This document shows positions 7,874 through 17,121 of a stretch of DNA of 64,000 nucleotides, piece after piece. How positions within the stretch are numbered: the first letter of the stretch is position 1; the number at the start of each line of letters is the position of its first letter. This stretch comes from an uncultured Oscillospiraceae bacterium (GTDB lineage: Bacteria > Bacillota > Clostridia > Oscillospirales > Oscillospiraceae). The translations under genes and the position numbers were made by a program. The stretch is from positions 62,001-126,000 of the forward strand of contig CALWOA010000004.1 of NCBI GenBank assembly GCA_944382965.1. The letters are read 5' to 3'. The notes below the pieces were generated by a model that made no database searches, was not told the origin of the DNA, and worked only from the letters and a program-made list of their open reading frames with translations.

Positions 7874-8912
7874 GACGAGCCTCCTGTGCCAGCTGCAAAA
7901 TCAGCAATTCCAGCAGCCGCTGGCTGTCGTCAAAGGATGTTTTCATCCGGTAGTCAGTTTCCAGCACCAGCTGCGCCGCCTTACGGCAGAAATCCGTCGA
8001 AAAGCGCCGGGCCGCTTCCATGGTTTTCCGGGCCGGATAGTCCGGAATGCCATAGAGCTTTTGCAGGTCATAAGCGCTTTTCCCTCGGTCCAGCAAGGTA
8101 CGGGCTGCACCCAAGCGGCGAAAATGTCCGCCCACCGCGCCCAGAATTGCCAGGGGTTCCTGCTGCATTTTCAGCAGCTGCTGCAGTTTGTTCAGCGCCT
8201 GGTCATAACGGCCAGCACTGAGCAGATCCGTCATCTGGAACACCACCGCATCCAGCACCGGTTCGGTAACGGCGTCAATGTCACTTTTTCGTATCTCATC
8301 CGCGCCGGAATAAGCGCAGATTTTGTCAATTTCCCCCGCCAGGGCCGTCATAGTGCCGCCGGTGATGTCAATCAGGTAAACGCACAGGTCGTTGGAAATC
8401 CGTTTACTCCGTGCTGCAAAGTGCCGGGTAATCCAAGCCACCAAATCCCGCTGATCCTGTTTGGCAAATTCCACCACGTTTCCGTTTTTGTCTACCGCTT
8501 CCCAAAGCTTTTTCAGCCGCTTGTCCGGTTTCCATGCTACAGTCAGGTAGGTAAAGACTACGGTGCAGTAGTCCGGAATGTCACTGAGGATCTCGGTCAT
8601 TTTTGTGCGGTCCGCCTCTGCCAGCTTAAACAGGTCAATGTCATCCACCTGAACCAAGGTATGCTCCGCCATCATAGGAAGGTTTTCCACCGCATCGGCA
8701 AAGGAACGAATGTCAAAGGTTTCGTTATCCAGGCGGTGGAAGTTAAACGACTCCGTCAGGGGGTCCAAAAGCTGCTTTTTCATCTGGCCCAAGTAATGAT
8801 GAAGAAGGAAGGTTTCCTCGCCATGGAAAAAATACAGTCTTCCCAGATTTTTATTCTTCAGCGCCTGCTTCAGTTCCTGCAGACCACCGCCAGTGTCACT
8901 TTTCTTTGCCAT
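7866..8912 (-). CDS. holA: DNA polymerase III delta subunit
   Basis: 348 residues, normal length for HolA. The N-terminus carries the diagnostic LYFFHGEETFLLHHYL segment, followed by the AAA-like clamp-loader fold and the helical C-terminal collar domain with a DLQKLYGIPDYPARK-like stretch. Delta opens the beta sliding clamp within the clamp loader. AGGAGGTG precedes the start, comEC ends 4 bases upstream, and the Toprim gene overlaps downstream: the comEC-holA order is common in bacteria. Confidence 0.95.
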   Translation of the reverse strand: MAKKSDTGGGLQELKQALKNKNLGRLYFFHGEETFLLHHYLGQMKKQLLDPLTESFNFHRLDNETFDIRSFADAVENLPMMAEHTLVQVDDIDLFKLAEADRTKMTEILSDIPDYCTVVFTYLTVAWKPDKRLKKLWEAVDKNGNVVEFAKQDQRDLVAWITRHFAARSKRISNDLCVYLIDITGGTMTALAGEIDKICAYSGADEIRKSDIDAVTEPVLDAVVFQMTDLLSAGRYDQALNKLQQLLKMQQEPLAILGAVGGHFRRLGAARTLLDRGKSAYDLQKLYGIPDYPARKTMEAARRFSTDFCRKAAQLVLETDYRMKTSFDDSQRLLELLILQLAQEARHG

Positions 8913-8916
8913 GGGT

Positions 8917-11127
8917 TCACCTCCTGATTACAATATCCCCTTGCAGATCGGTACGATAGATCTGACAGCCGAAGTCCTCCAGCCGCTTCAGCAGTTCCGG
9001 TGCCGGGTGACCATAGGGGTTATCCCGTCCGGCACTAATGCAGACGATCTCCGGTCTGACGGTTTGCAGAAGCGCTTCGCCGGTGGAATTTTTCGAGCCG
9101 TGATGCCCTGCGATGAGGATATCCACATCCGGCAAATCCGCATTGCGCAGCAGCATCTGCTCGCCAAAGCTTCCCCGGTCTCCGGTAATGAGTATAGCAC
9201 AATTCTCTGTTTCAAACAAGACGCACAAGCTGTTTTCGTTGCTTTTCTCCGTGGAAACACTGCCATAGACGGTAATCTCCCCGCCATCAAAGGACAATTT
9301 CAAGTTATCGGCGGCATAGAGAACTTTCTTCCCCTCTGAAACCTCCGCTTCTACAGGAACCGGAGGTAGAATCAGCAAATCCGTATTGACTCGGCTCAGC
9401 AAATGCTCCATCCCACCTGCATGATCTATGTCGGTGTGGGTCAGAATCATGCCGTCCAGTCGGGAAATTCCCTGGCTAAGCAAGGTTTGGGCCGCAATAT
9501 CTGCCGTCCGGGTATCACTATCCCCGCCGCAGTCCACCAGAAACGTTTTTCCCTTGCTTTGCAGTAAAATACATTGGCCCTGGCCCACATCCAAGACGGT
9601 AAGCCCTGTATGATAAAGCAGCGGTTCTACCCAGGATGCCAGCAGCGCAATGCAAAGCCCCAGACAGGCACACCCTGCCAACAGTGCCGGTTTTCTGTTC
9701 TTCCCCAAAAGGAACAAGATTAATAGAACATATACGAACACCAGCCAAGCCATAATATACCAGCTGCGGGTGTACACCGCAGAGAGCGGAACCCCTGCCA
9801 GAAAATCCGCAATGGTCAGTACCAGTCGGATAGGAAGCGCCAACATCTTCGCCAGTACACTGGCTCCCGGCATAAAAATCTGGCCCATCAGGCATACCGC
9901 CAGGATTCCATAAAAGATACCGCTGATCATCCACAGCGTCAGCAAATTTGTAACAACACCGATCAGACTGACTGTACCAAAATATACGGCGCACAACGGC
10001 GTGGTAAACACCAATGCCCCCAAGGAAACCGATACAGACGCAACAAGCCAGCCAATCAGTTTCCCTCGCCAGCCTTTTACCGTAGGCAGGACGCCATACA
10101 TCCATTTTCGAACAGAAGGACTGAAGCAGTAAATTCCGGCAACACTGCCGGCGGACAGCTGAAATCCTACGGAAGTAATGACCAACGGATTGGCAGCCAG
10201 CATACAAAGTGCCGCAAAGGACAAGGCTGTTGGTCCGTCATATTCCTTTCGGAACAGCTGCGCCAGCAGCATGAGTCCCGACATAATGCAGGCGCGATTG
10301 ACAGACGGCGTAAATCCCGCCGTAGCGGCAAACAGCAACAGCAGCGGAAATCCCAGCAACGCCGTCAAAAAAGATTTGCGGAACGTGACCAGACTGAGCA
10401 GGGCAAACAAAATCGAAACATGCAGCCCGGAAACCGCAGCTATATGCCGAATACCGCTGATTTTCAAATTGGTATCCGTTTCATAATCCAAGTCTTCCGT
10501 ATCTCCCAGAAGCAGCGCTTTTGCAAAAGGCGCTGTATCCTCCGGGAAGGTTTGTTCCAGAATTTCTCCCGCTTCCTTGCGTAAAATAGCCGGATATTCC
10601 CGCCAGGAAAGACTCTGACTGGGGGTACAGGTAACTTCATCCACCTGGTATGCAAGCAAAAACACGCCATCGCCTCTGTGATAGGTTGCTTCCTCCTCGC
10701 CTCCTGGCACGGTTACACGAAACCGGAACGTTCCGCTCAGTGTATCACCCGGGCAGATTGGCTGATCACCGTCCAGATAGACATACACCGCATAGGATTT
10801 CCCTTGGTAGTGCATTCTGCCCGGCACGCTGCAGCCATACTTGGTTGGGCTGCTATAGTACTGCGCACAGATTTCGGCAGGCTGTTTCTGGGTATCCAGA
10901 GAAATCACCGGAGCCAGAAACCACATATGGAATACCGAAAACCAGGCACATCCAGCAGCCAAACCCAAAACCAGCAATCCCAGCCGCGAAAGTCGTCTCT
11001 GCCGGATACCAAGACAGACTGCCCCCGCAAAAGCTGCCAACGCAAGTACAGTACCGTTTCCAAGCCAGTAGGCGCACAAAGCGCAGGCAAGTCCAAATCC
11101 CAGAGTCAGCCACATCAATTTGCGCAT
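8917..11127 (-). CDS. comEC: ComEC/Rec2 DNA-uptake channel
   Basis: 736 residues from the ATG at 11127 (AAAGGAGGCG upstream). Order of parts: N-terminal membrane segments with a DUF4131-type extracellular domain (to about 190); the polytopic Competence domain beginning near HIAAVSGLHVSI (about 230-500); and a C-terminal metallo-beta-lactamase-like domain with THTDIDHAGG and AGHHGSKNST, the metal-binding nuclease motifs. ComEC transports single-stranded DNA across the membrane during transformation. No other competence gene is nearby, so competence itself is not shown. Confidence 0.94.
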   Translation of the reverse strand: MRKLMWLTLGFGLACALCAYWLGNGTVLALAAFAGAVCLGIRQRRLSRLGLLVLGLAAGCAWFSVFHMWFLAPVISLDTQKQPAEICAQYYSSPTKYGCSVPGRMHYQGKSYAVYVYLDGDQPICPGDTLSGTFRFRVTVPGGEEEATYHRGDGVFLLAYQVDEVTCTPSQSLSWREYPAILRKEAGEILEQTFPEDTAPFAKALLLGDTEDLDYETDTNLKISGIRHIAAVSGLHVSILFALLSLVTFRKSFLTALLGFPLLLLFAATAGFTPSVNRACIMSGLMLLAQLFRKEYDGPTALSFAALCMLAANPLVITSVGFQLSAGSVAGIYCFSPSVRKWMYGVLPTVKGWRGKLIGWLVASVSVSLGALVFTTPLCAVYFGTVSLIGVVTNLLTLWMISGIFYGILAVCLMGQIFMPGASVLAKMLALPIRLVLTIADFLAGVPLSAVYTRSWYIMAWLVFVYVLLILFLLGKNRKPALLAGCACLGLCIALLASWVEPLLYHTGLTVLDVGQGQCILLQSKGKTFLVDCGGDSDTRTADIAAQTLLSQGISRLDGMILTHTDIDHAGGMEHLLSRVNTDLLILPPVPVEAEVSEGKKVLYAADNLKLSFDGGEITVYGSVSTEKSNENSLCVLFETENCAILITGDRGSFGEQMLLRNADLPDVDILIAGHHGSKNSTGEALLQTVRPEIVCISAGRDNPYGHPAPELLKRLEDFGCQIYRTDLQGDIVIRR

Positions 11128-11161
11128 TGTCTGCGCCTCCTTTCCGGTTGATAGCAGGGCA

Positions 11162-11191
11162 AAAGGGCACCGCCGTTTGGCAGTGCCCTTT
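11162..11191 (-). terminator. Terminator of alaS
   Basis: Minus-strand stem AAAGGGCAC/GTGCCCTTT with an inner GCC/GGC pair, followed by TTTT. It lies 6 bases after the alaS stop and before comEC, so comEC probably has a separate or read-through transcript. Confidence 0.75.
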
Positions 11192-11197
11192 CCGAAC

Positions 11198-13837
11198 TTA
11201 CTGAATCTTGGATACCACGTAGTCGTCAACCATGGCCAATGCGTTATCCACCTTGGTCACGCTCTTACCGCCGCCCATGGCGCAGTCCGGCTTGCCGCCA
11301 CCGCAGCCATCGCAGGTGGTGCAAACCAGCTTCACCAGTTCGCCGGCCTTGATACCGCCAGCCACCGCATCCTTACCGCAAACCGCCAGGAAGGTAGGCT
11401 TGTTATCGTGAACCGTTGCCAGAACTGCCACGACCTTCGGGTCTTTCTCCCGGAGCATGTCGCCCATCTGACGCAGCTTGGCAGCGTCTGCATCCGGCAC
11501 AGTAACCGTCAGCACCTTGAAACCGCCAACATTGTGAGAGCCGAACAGGAACCGCTCCACTTCGCCGGAGGCTTCCTTGGACTTATAGTGCTCGATGGTT
11601 TTCTTCAGTTCCTTCACTTCTTCCAGATAGGACTGAATCCGGGACATCAGTTCGTCGGGCTTGGTCTTCAGCTTTGCCGCTGCCTCAAACAGCATCTGCT
11701 GATTCTTCTCCATCCGATCCAGGCAAGCCTTACCGGTGATGGCCTCGATCCGGCGGACACCGGAAGCAACGGAGCCTTCGCTCAGCAGCTTGAAGGGGCC
11801 AACCTTGGCGGTGTTGTCCAGGTGGGTACCGCCGCACAGTTCGATGGAATAGTTGCCCATATTGACAACCCGAACGGTATCGCCGTACTTCTCGCTGAAC
11901 AGAGCCGTAGCGCCCATAGCCTTGGCATCTTCAATGGGCATCTCCTTGATATCAACAGGATAGCCCTCCAGAATGGCATTCTGGACAATGGCATTGACCT
12001 TGGACAGTTCCTCCGGGGTCAATGCGGAGTAGTGGGTAAAGTCAAACCGCAGGTGATCCGGCTCCACAAAAGAACCGGCCTGGTGCACATGGTCGCCCAG
12101 CACGCTCTGCAGAGCCTTCTGCAGCAGGTGAGTTGCGGAGTGGGCACGCATAATGGCCTTCCGGCGCTCAACATCGATGGATGCGCAGACCACGTCGTCT
12201 ACCTTGATGGAACCGCTGGCCATCTTGCCGTAGTGCAGGTACTTGCCGCCCTTATCTTTCTGAACATTGGTAACATGGAACCGGCTGTTGCCCACCAGAA
12301 TCACGCCCTGGTCTGCAACCTGGCCGCCCATTTCTGCATAGAAAGGAGTCTTGTCCAGGACGATGATGCCGCTTTCACCACCAGCGATGGTGCCGGACAC
12401 TTCTTCGCCCACGCAGACTGCCAGGACCTTGGCGTCGCAGTTGTTCTGTGTGTAGCCCACAAAGGTGGTGGGGGTGTTGTCCAGTCCCAGGTCAATGCCT
12501 GCCCAAGCCAGATCACCCAGAGCCTTCCGGGCTTCCCGGGCACGAACCTTCTGCTCCTGCATCAGCTGGGCAAACTCCTGCTGGTTCAGGGTCATATCCT
12601 CATCGGCCACCATTTCCAGAGTCAGGTCAATGGGGAAGCCGTAGGTATCATACAGTTTGAAAGCGTCGGCGCCGGAGAACTCCGTTTCTCCCTTGGCCTT
12701 ATGCTCTGCCAGCATGCTGGAGAAAATTGCCATGCCGCCGTCAATGGTACGGGCGAAGTTCTCTTCTTCCACCTTGACAACCTTGGTGATGTAGTCCGCC
12801 CGCTCCCGCAGGTAGGTGTAGTGATCCTCATTCTCCCGGATAACCGTCTCCACCACCTGATACAGGAAGGGGTGGTTGACGCCCAGGAGTTTGCCATGAC
12901 GGGCAGCCCGCCGCAGCAGACGGCGCAGAACATAGCCTCTGCCCTCGTTGCTGGGCAGTACGCCGTCGGCAATCATAAAGGTGGATGCCCGGATATGGTC
13001 GGTAATGACCCGGAGAGACACGTCCATCTTTACACTCTGACCGTAGGATGCGCCGGTCAGCTCCGTCACCTTGTTGGTGATGTTCATGACGGTATCCACA
13101 TCGAACAGGGAGTTTACATCCTGGCAGACAACTGCCAGACGCTCCAGGCCCATGCCGGTGTCGATATTCTTCTGAACCAGTTCAGTGTAGTTGCCGTTGC
13201 CGTCATTGTTAAACTGGGAGAACACATTGTTCCACACTTCCATGTACCGGTCACAATCACAGCCGACGGTGCAGCCTTCCTTGCCGCAGCCGTACTTTTC
13301 GCCCCGGTCATAGTAGATTTCGGAACAGGGACCGCAGGGACCGGAGCCGTGTTCCCAGAAGTTATCGGACTTGCCGAAACGGAAAATCTTCTCCGCAGGT
13401 ACGCCCACTTCCTTGTTCCAGATCTCGAAGGCCTCGTCGTCATTTTCGTAGATGGAAGGATACAGGCGGTTCTCATCCAGTCCCACTACCTTGGTCAGGA
13501 ACTCCCAGCTCCAGGTAATGGCTTCCCGCTTGAAGTAGTCGCCGAAAGAGAAGTTGCCCAGCATCTCAAAATAGGTGCCGTGACGGGCAGTCTTGCCGAT
13601 GTTCTCAATATCACCGGTACGGATGCACTTCTGGCAGGTGCAGACCCGATGCCGAGGCGGCTCCACCTCACCGGTGAAGTAGGGCTTCATGGGGGCCATG
13701 CCGGAGTTAATCAGCAGCAAGGATGCATCATTCTGAGGAATCAGAGAAAAGCTGGGCAGGCGTAGGTGATTCTTGCTTTCAAAGAAAGACAGGAACATCT
13801 CACGCAGTTCATTTACGCCGTAGGGTTTGGGATTCAT
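11198..13837 (-). CDS. alaS: Alanyl-tRNA synthetase
   Basis: 879 residues, typical length. The class II catalytic core starts immediately (LREMFLSFFESKNHLRLPS), with motif 2 around RVCTCQKCIRTGDIENIG. The editing domain carries HSATH and CGGTH. The C-terminal DHHA1/C-Ala domain ends with a CDGCGGG-rich segment. The ATG at 13837 follows GGAGGTAAACAAC, and any longer frame would run into the T-box. Expression is expected to be induced by uncharged tRNA-Ala through the leader. Confidence 0.98.
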   Translation of the reverse strand: MNPKPYGVNELREMFLSFFESKNHLRLPSFSLIPQNDASLLLINSGMAPMKPYFTGEVEPPRHRVCTCQKCIRTGDIENIGKTARHGTYFEMLGNFSFGDYFKREAITWSWEFLTKVVGLDENRLYPSIYENDDEAFEIWNKEVGVPAEKIFRFGKSDNFWEHGSGPCGPCSEIYYDRGEKYGCGKEGCTVGCDCDRYMEVWNNVFSQFNNDGNGNYTELVQKNIDTGMGLERLAVVCQDVNSLFDVDTVMNITNKVTELTGASYGQSVKMDVSLRVITDHIRASTFMIADGVLPSNEGRGYVLRRLLRRAARHGKLLGVNHPFLYQVVETVIRENEDHYTYLRERADYITKVVKVEEENFARTIDGGMAIFSSMLAEHKAKGETEFSGADAFKLYDTYGFPIDLTLEMVADEDMTLNQQEFAQLMQEQKVRAREARKALGDLAWAGIDLGLDNTPTTFVGYTQNNCDAKVLAVCVGEEVSGTIAGGESGIIVLDKTPFYAEMGGQVADQGVILVGNSRFHVTNVQKDKGGKYLHYGKMASGSIKVDDVVCASIDVERRKAIMRAHSATHLLQKALQSVLGDHVHQAGSFVEPDHLRFDFTHYSALTPEELSKVNAIVQNAILEGYPVDIKEMPIEDAKAMGATALFSEKYGDTVRVVNMGNYSIELCGGTHLDNTAKVGPFKLLSEGSVASGVRRIEAITGKACLDRMEKNQQMLFEAAAKLKTKPDELMSRIQSYLEEVKELKKTIEHYKSKEASGEVERFLFGSHNVGGFKVLTVTVPDADAAKLRQMGDMLREKDPKVVAVLATVHDNKPTFLAVCGKDAVAGGIKAGELVKLVCTTCDGCGGGKPDCAMGGGKSVTKVDNALAMVDDYVVSKIQ

Positions 13838-13903
13838 GGGTTGTTTACCTCCATTTTGGTGTTTACACACAAAAATATTTCCTGATGAAAACTTCGATGG
13901 CCG

Positions 13904-14125
13904 CAAAAAAACGCCGCCCCCAACAATAGGGGCGACGGAAAGTCGCGGTACCACCCTAATTCGTCTGATAACAGACATCTTAGCCGCTCGATAACGGGAG
14001 CACCCGTCCCGGTCATCCCGGGCAACGAAGGAAGTGGCTTGCAAGGTCAGGCCGAGGGCTTACACCAGATTCCCTCTCGCTAAAGACTTCACCCTTGCTT
14101 GGTTTCCCCAATGTTTTTGCATATC
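13904..14125 (-). ncRNA. T-box leader of alaS
   Basis: The minus strand contains the T-box core AGGGTGGTACCGCG (13957-13944). It is followed by a terminator with stem CGTCGCCCC/GGGGCGGCG and seven T residues (to about 13904). Upstream, a short stem I has base pairing GCAAGG/CCTTGC and GAGGG/CCCTC with a TGGTGTAAG distal segment. The competing antiterminator would use the T-box sequence. I could not assign the Ala specifier with certainty; a GCC in the 3' side of the specifier loop is the best candidate. Confidence 0.9.
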
Positions 14126-14131
14126 TTCTGC

Positions 14132-14159
14132 ATTTTACCACAAATATAGAATTTGTCAA
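14132..14159 (-). promoter_or_regulatory. Promoter of the alaS T-box transcript
   Basis: Minus-strand TTGACA (14154-14159) and TAAAAT (14132-14137) with a 16-base spacer, just upstream of stem I. Confidence 0.75.
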
Positions 14160-14183
14160 TAACTTCCGGAAAATATTGCGCGT

Positions 14184-15020
14184 TTAAATTACTTTTTCCT
14201 CTTCCAGCAGGTTCATCAGCATTGGCAGATTGGGTTCAAATTTCACTCCGTACCAGTGGGCGGGATTTTGCATCGTGTCTTCAATGCACCGGCAAGTGAA
14301 ATCCGCAGCCAGCTTGGCGGCAGAGAAAGCATCTTTCCCCTGCATCCGTGCGCCGGTGAAACAGGCCGCAAAAATGTCTCCTGTACCATGAAAATTCTGA
14401 GAGATCCGGCGGTGGCTGTAACGCTGGAATTGCCCGTCCTGCCGCAGCAGCACACCGGTTTCCTTCTCCCCGGATGAAGCTCCCGTTAAAACCACGCACT
14501 CCTGGTGAAATCCAGAAAGGAGCCGTTCCTGCTCTGCTTCCGACCAGTGCTGCTGATACTCTGCGCCGGAAAGCAAAGCTGCTTCCGTTACATTCGGCAA
14601 AATCACCTGGGCCTGATCGCACAATCCCTTCATCGCCTGGACATACGCTTCATCAAATCCAGCGTACAGCTTTCCGTGATCTGCCATTGCCGGGTCAACC
14701 ACCGTAATTCCACCCGGCGCAAGCATGGTATTCAAAATTTCTCCCGCTGTTTCCACTGCGCCAATGCTGCCCAGATATCCTACCAGGATACCATCAAAAA
14801 CGATGCCGCACTGCTGCCAATGCCGCCGGATATCCTCAAGAGAAGCATCAAAGTGGACAACCGCAGGTTTTCCAAAGCCTCCGGTATGGGTAGACAGCAG
14901 CGCTGTGGGAAGAATGCAGGTCTCCAGCCCGCAGGCGGACAAGATCGGCAGCGCAACCGTTATGGAGCATTGCCCAACACAGGAAATATCCTGGATGGTT
15001 AAAATTCGTTTATACTTCAT
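14184..15020 (-). CDS. pdxY: Pyridoxamine/pyridoxal kinase (PdxY-like)
   Basis: 278 residues of the ribokinase/PfkB superfamily. It opens with RILTIQDISCVGQCS and later has PTALLSTHTGGF, VVDPAMADHGKLY and VILPNVTEAALL. Near the C-terminus is the anion-hole/catalytic segment FHGTGDIFAACF. These match clostridial pyridoxamine kinases that salvage vitamin B6 to PLP. I prefer the ATG at 15020 by homology; an in-frame GTG five codons upstream (15035) is possible, and neither has an ideal ribosome site. Transcribed divergently from guaA. Confidence 0.85.
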   Translation of the reverse strand: MKYKRILTIQDISCVGQCSITVALPILSACGLETCILPTALLSTHTGGFGKPAVVHFDASLEDIRRHWQQCGIVFDGILVGYLGSIGAVETAGEILNTMLAPGGITVVDPAMADHGKLYAGFDEAYVQAMKGLCDQAQVILPNVTEAALLSGAEYQQHWSEAEQERLLSGFHQECVVLTGASSGEKETGVLLRQDGQFQRYSHRRISQNFHGTGDIFAACFTGARMQGKDAFSAAKLAADFTCRCIEDTMQNPAHWYGVKFEPNLPMLMNLLEEEKVI

Positions 15021-15204
15021 TTTCCTGATAAACACGGCCTGTAAAGATCGGCTTAATACTTCACAAGTACCGCAGTTTCTCTCCTCTTTTTCGAATAATG
15101 GTTACATTATAACATATATCCACCAAATTGCAATAAACCCCCATTCCTCCATAGGGAAAGAATTGTTATATCCGGAAAATATTGTCGAAAAGAAAAAGGA
15201 ATTC

Positions 15205-15233
15205 TTGCAATACGACAAAAAACAGATTATAAT
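15205..15233 (+). promoter_or_regulatory. Promoter of guaA
   Basis: TTGCAA at 15205-15210 and TATAAT at 15228-15233, 17-base spacer, 52 bases before the start codon. No purine riboswitch core was found in the leader. Confidence 0.75.
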
Positions 15234-15285
15234 ATCCTCATAAATCCTGAAGCCGATTTCATATTAAATTGGAGGGTACTGAACT

Positions 15286-16266
15286 ATGTCTACAAATGTA
15301 CGTCCCGAATCCATGGAACGTATCACCAATGCCGCACTGGCACAGAAGTTCATTGAGGAACAGATTGCCGAAATTCGTGCGCAGGTTGGCGACAAGAAAG
15401 TGCTGCTGGCACTGTCCGGCGGTGTTGACTCCAGTGTTGTTGCCGCCCTGCTGATCAAGGCTATTGGCAAGCAGCTGGTCTGTGTCCATGTCAACCATGG
15501 CCTTCTGCGCAAGGGCGAGCCTGAGCAGGTGGTGAAGGTTTTCCGTGACGAGATGGATGCCAACCTGATTTATGTGGATGCCGTTGACCGGTTCCTTGAC
15601 AAGCTGGCCGGTGTTTCCGATCCCGAAACCAAGCGTAAGATTATCGGCGCTGAGTTCATCGAAGTATTCAACGACGAAGCCCGGAAGCTGGAAGGAATTG
15701 ACTTCCTGGCTCAGGGTACCATTTATCCCGACATTCTGGAATCCGACGGCGTTAAGGCCCACCACAACGTAGGCGGTCTGCCCGAGGGCATGAAGTTTGA
15801 GCTGGTAGAGCCTGTGAAGTTGCTGTTCAAGGACGAAGTCCGTGTGGTTGGCGAAGCCCTGGGTCTGCCCCATGGTATGGTTTACCGTCAGCCCTTCCCC
15901 GGCCCCGGTCTGGGCGTGCGCTGCCTGGGTGCCATCACCCGGGATCGTCTGGAAGCCCTGCGGGAAGCCGACGCCATTCTGCGGGAAGAGTTTGACAAGA
16001 ACGGTCTGGCTGGCAAGGTCTGGCAGTACTTTATCGCTGTGCCCGATATGAAGAGCGTCGGCGTAAAGGACGGCAAGCGTTACGAAGGCTGGCCCGCCAT
16101 CATCCGTGCGGTCAATACCACCGATGCCATGACTGCCACTATCGAAGAGATCCCCTATCCCCTGCTGCACCACATCACCGACCGTATCACCCACGAGGTA
16201 GAAGGCATCAACCGTGTGCTGATGGATTTGACCCCCAAGCCCATCGGGACAATTGAATGGGAATAA
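15286..16266 (+). CDS. guaA: GMP synthase ATP-pyrophosphatase subunit (no glutaminase domain)
   Basis: 326 residues. The P-loop SGGVDSS (about 45-51) of the ATP-PPase domain is present, followed by the GuaA dimerisation domain ([33 protein letters not shown] at the C-terminus). It converts XMP to GMP. The amino-terminal class I glutamine amidotransferase domain of ordinary GuaA (about 190 residues) is absent. The start is unambiguous (GGAGG upstream, own promoter), so this is a split-type enzyme rather than a truncated call. It must receive ammonia from a separate glutaminase subunit or use free ammonia; none is encoded nearby. Confidence 0.9.
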   Translation: MSTNVRPESMERITNAALAQKFIEEQIAEIRAQVGDKKVLLALSGGVDSSVVAALLIKAIGKQLVCVHVNHGLLRKGEPEQVVKVFRDEMDANLIYVDAVDRFLDKLAGVSDPETKRKIIGAEFIEVFNDEARKLEGIDFLAQGTIYPDILESDGVKAHHNVGGLPEGMKFELVEPVKLLFKDEVRVVGEALGLPHGMVYRQPFPGPGLGVRCLGAITRDRLEALREADAILREEFDKNGLAGKVWQYFIAVPDMKSVGVKDGKRYEGWPAIIRAVNTTDAMTATIEEIPYPLLHHITDRITHEVEGINRVLMDLTPKPIGTIEWE

Positions 16267-16275
16267 AAATTGCTT

Positions 16276-16311
16276 CCCCGGAAAGCCCATATTTGCATGG
16301 GCTTTCCGGGG
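16276..16311 (+). terminator. Terminator of guaA
   Basis: A 15-bp perfect stem (16276-16290 with 16297-16311), 6-base loop, followed by GTTTCC. Long stem, weak T-run. Confidence 0.75.
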
Positions 16312-16399
16312 GTTTCCGTATCTGCTAAGGACAGATTTCATACACCTTCATTTTCTTCCAGGAATAAATGCCGTCATTTTGCCATCAGACTCTGGATAG

Positions 16400-16504
16400 T
16401 GCCAAAAGCTTAGTAAAAAATCGTTTGCAGTTTCTGTTAATGAAGCTGAATATAGTGTAATAGAGCCAACAACAAGAGTAACATTTGTGGAGCATAATCA
16501 ATGA
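16400..16504 (+). pseudogene. Possible 3' remnant of a gene upstream of the GNAT gene
   Basis: The frame from 16400 to a TGA at 16502-16504 reads as 34 sensible codons ending in VTFVEHNQ, with the stop overlapping the GNAT start (ATGATGG). In-frame stops occur just upstream, so at most a 3' fragment remains. The base composition is AT-rich, like the GNAT gene. No family recognised; this could be chance. Confidence 0.25.
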
Positions 16505-16941
16505 TGGAAATAATCGAATATGATAGCCGATATCGAGATGATTTGATTTTTATGGTTCTTCAAGCGAAGGATGCACTCGGTAGGAAGCCATCAATTAATC
16601 TCGATCTGCTTGATATTAAAACGAACTATATTGATCGCGGCGACATGTTTTGGCTTGCCGTAGATTCCAACGATAGAGTAATTGGTTGTATCGGATATAC
16701 AAGAATTCCTAATACAACGGAAGCATTTCTACACAGATTTTATGTAAAAGCTTCGGTAAAACGCCAAGGGATTGGTACAGCATTGCTCAAAACAGCAGAA
16801 CATGAGATGCTCAGGAAAGGTATCACCGTGTCAAAGGTTCACCTTGGATCACCGCAAGAACAATGGTTTGAGTCTTACGCTTTTTATCCGAAACATGGAT
16901 ATGTACAATACGAATCCAGATATATGCGCAAAGAACTGTAG
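16501..16941 (+). CDS. GNAT family N-acetyltransferase
   Basis: 146 residues. The acetyl-CoA binding motif A is visible as VKRQGIGTALLKTAE (about 83-97), preceded by the beta4 strand FLHRFYVKAS and followed by a YAFYPKHGY segment typical of GNAT C-termini. The acceptor substrate cannot be predicted. GGAG lies 9 bases before the ATG. Codon use and base composition are visibly more AT-rich than guaA and galE on either side, suggesting horizontal acquisition. Confidence 0.85.
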   Translation: MMEIIEYDSRYRDDLIFMVLQAKDALGRKPSINLDLLDIKTNYIDRGDMFWLAVDSNDRVIGCIGYTRIPNTTEAFLHRFYVKASVKRQGIGTALLKTAEHEMLRKGITVSKVHLGSPQEQWFESYAFYPKHGYVQYESRYMRKEL

Positions 16942-17067
16942 CTTTCGGTTGTCCATCTTTGCGCAACCCAGCCCAGATTTTCCAATTTGACTTAAAAATT
17001 GTCCAGCGCAGCAACCGGTAGTTTGCCGCTGCATCACGGAGGATTTTTACATACACAGACAACCAAA

Positions 17068-17099
17068 ATGAGCAAAGGCTGATTGCTGCCTTTGCTCAT
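17068..17099. terminator. Bidirectional terminator between GNAT gene and galE
   Basis: A 12-bp perfect stem ATGAGCAAAGGC/GCCTTTGCTCAT with an 8-base loop. T-rich sequence follows on the plus strand (TCTGTTTTGTTTTT) and a shorter TTTTGG on the minus strand. Confidence 0.75.
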
Positions 17100-17121
17100 C
17101 TGTTTTGTTTTTCGGAATATC

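Noticed and set aside
11120-13765. An 881-codon open frame on the plus strand opposite alaS
   Set aside because: It lies exactly antisense to a fully recognisable alaS in GC-biased codons, has no ribosome site, and its product is rich in His/Val/Gly with no domain.
15040-15285. Purine riboswitch upstream of guaA
   Set aside because: No conserved purine aptamer core in the short leader; only a promoter and a ribosome site.
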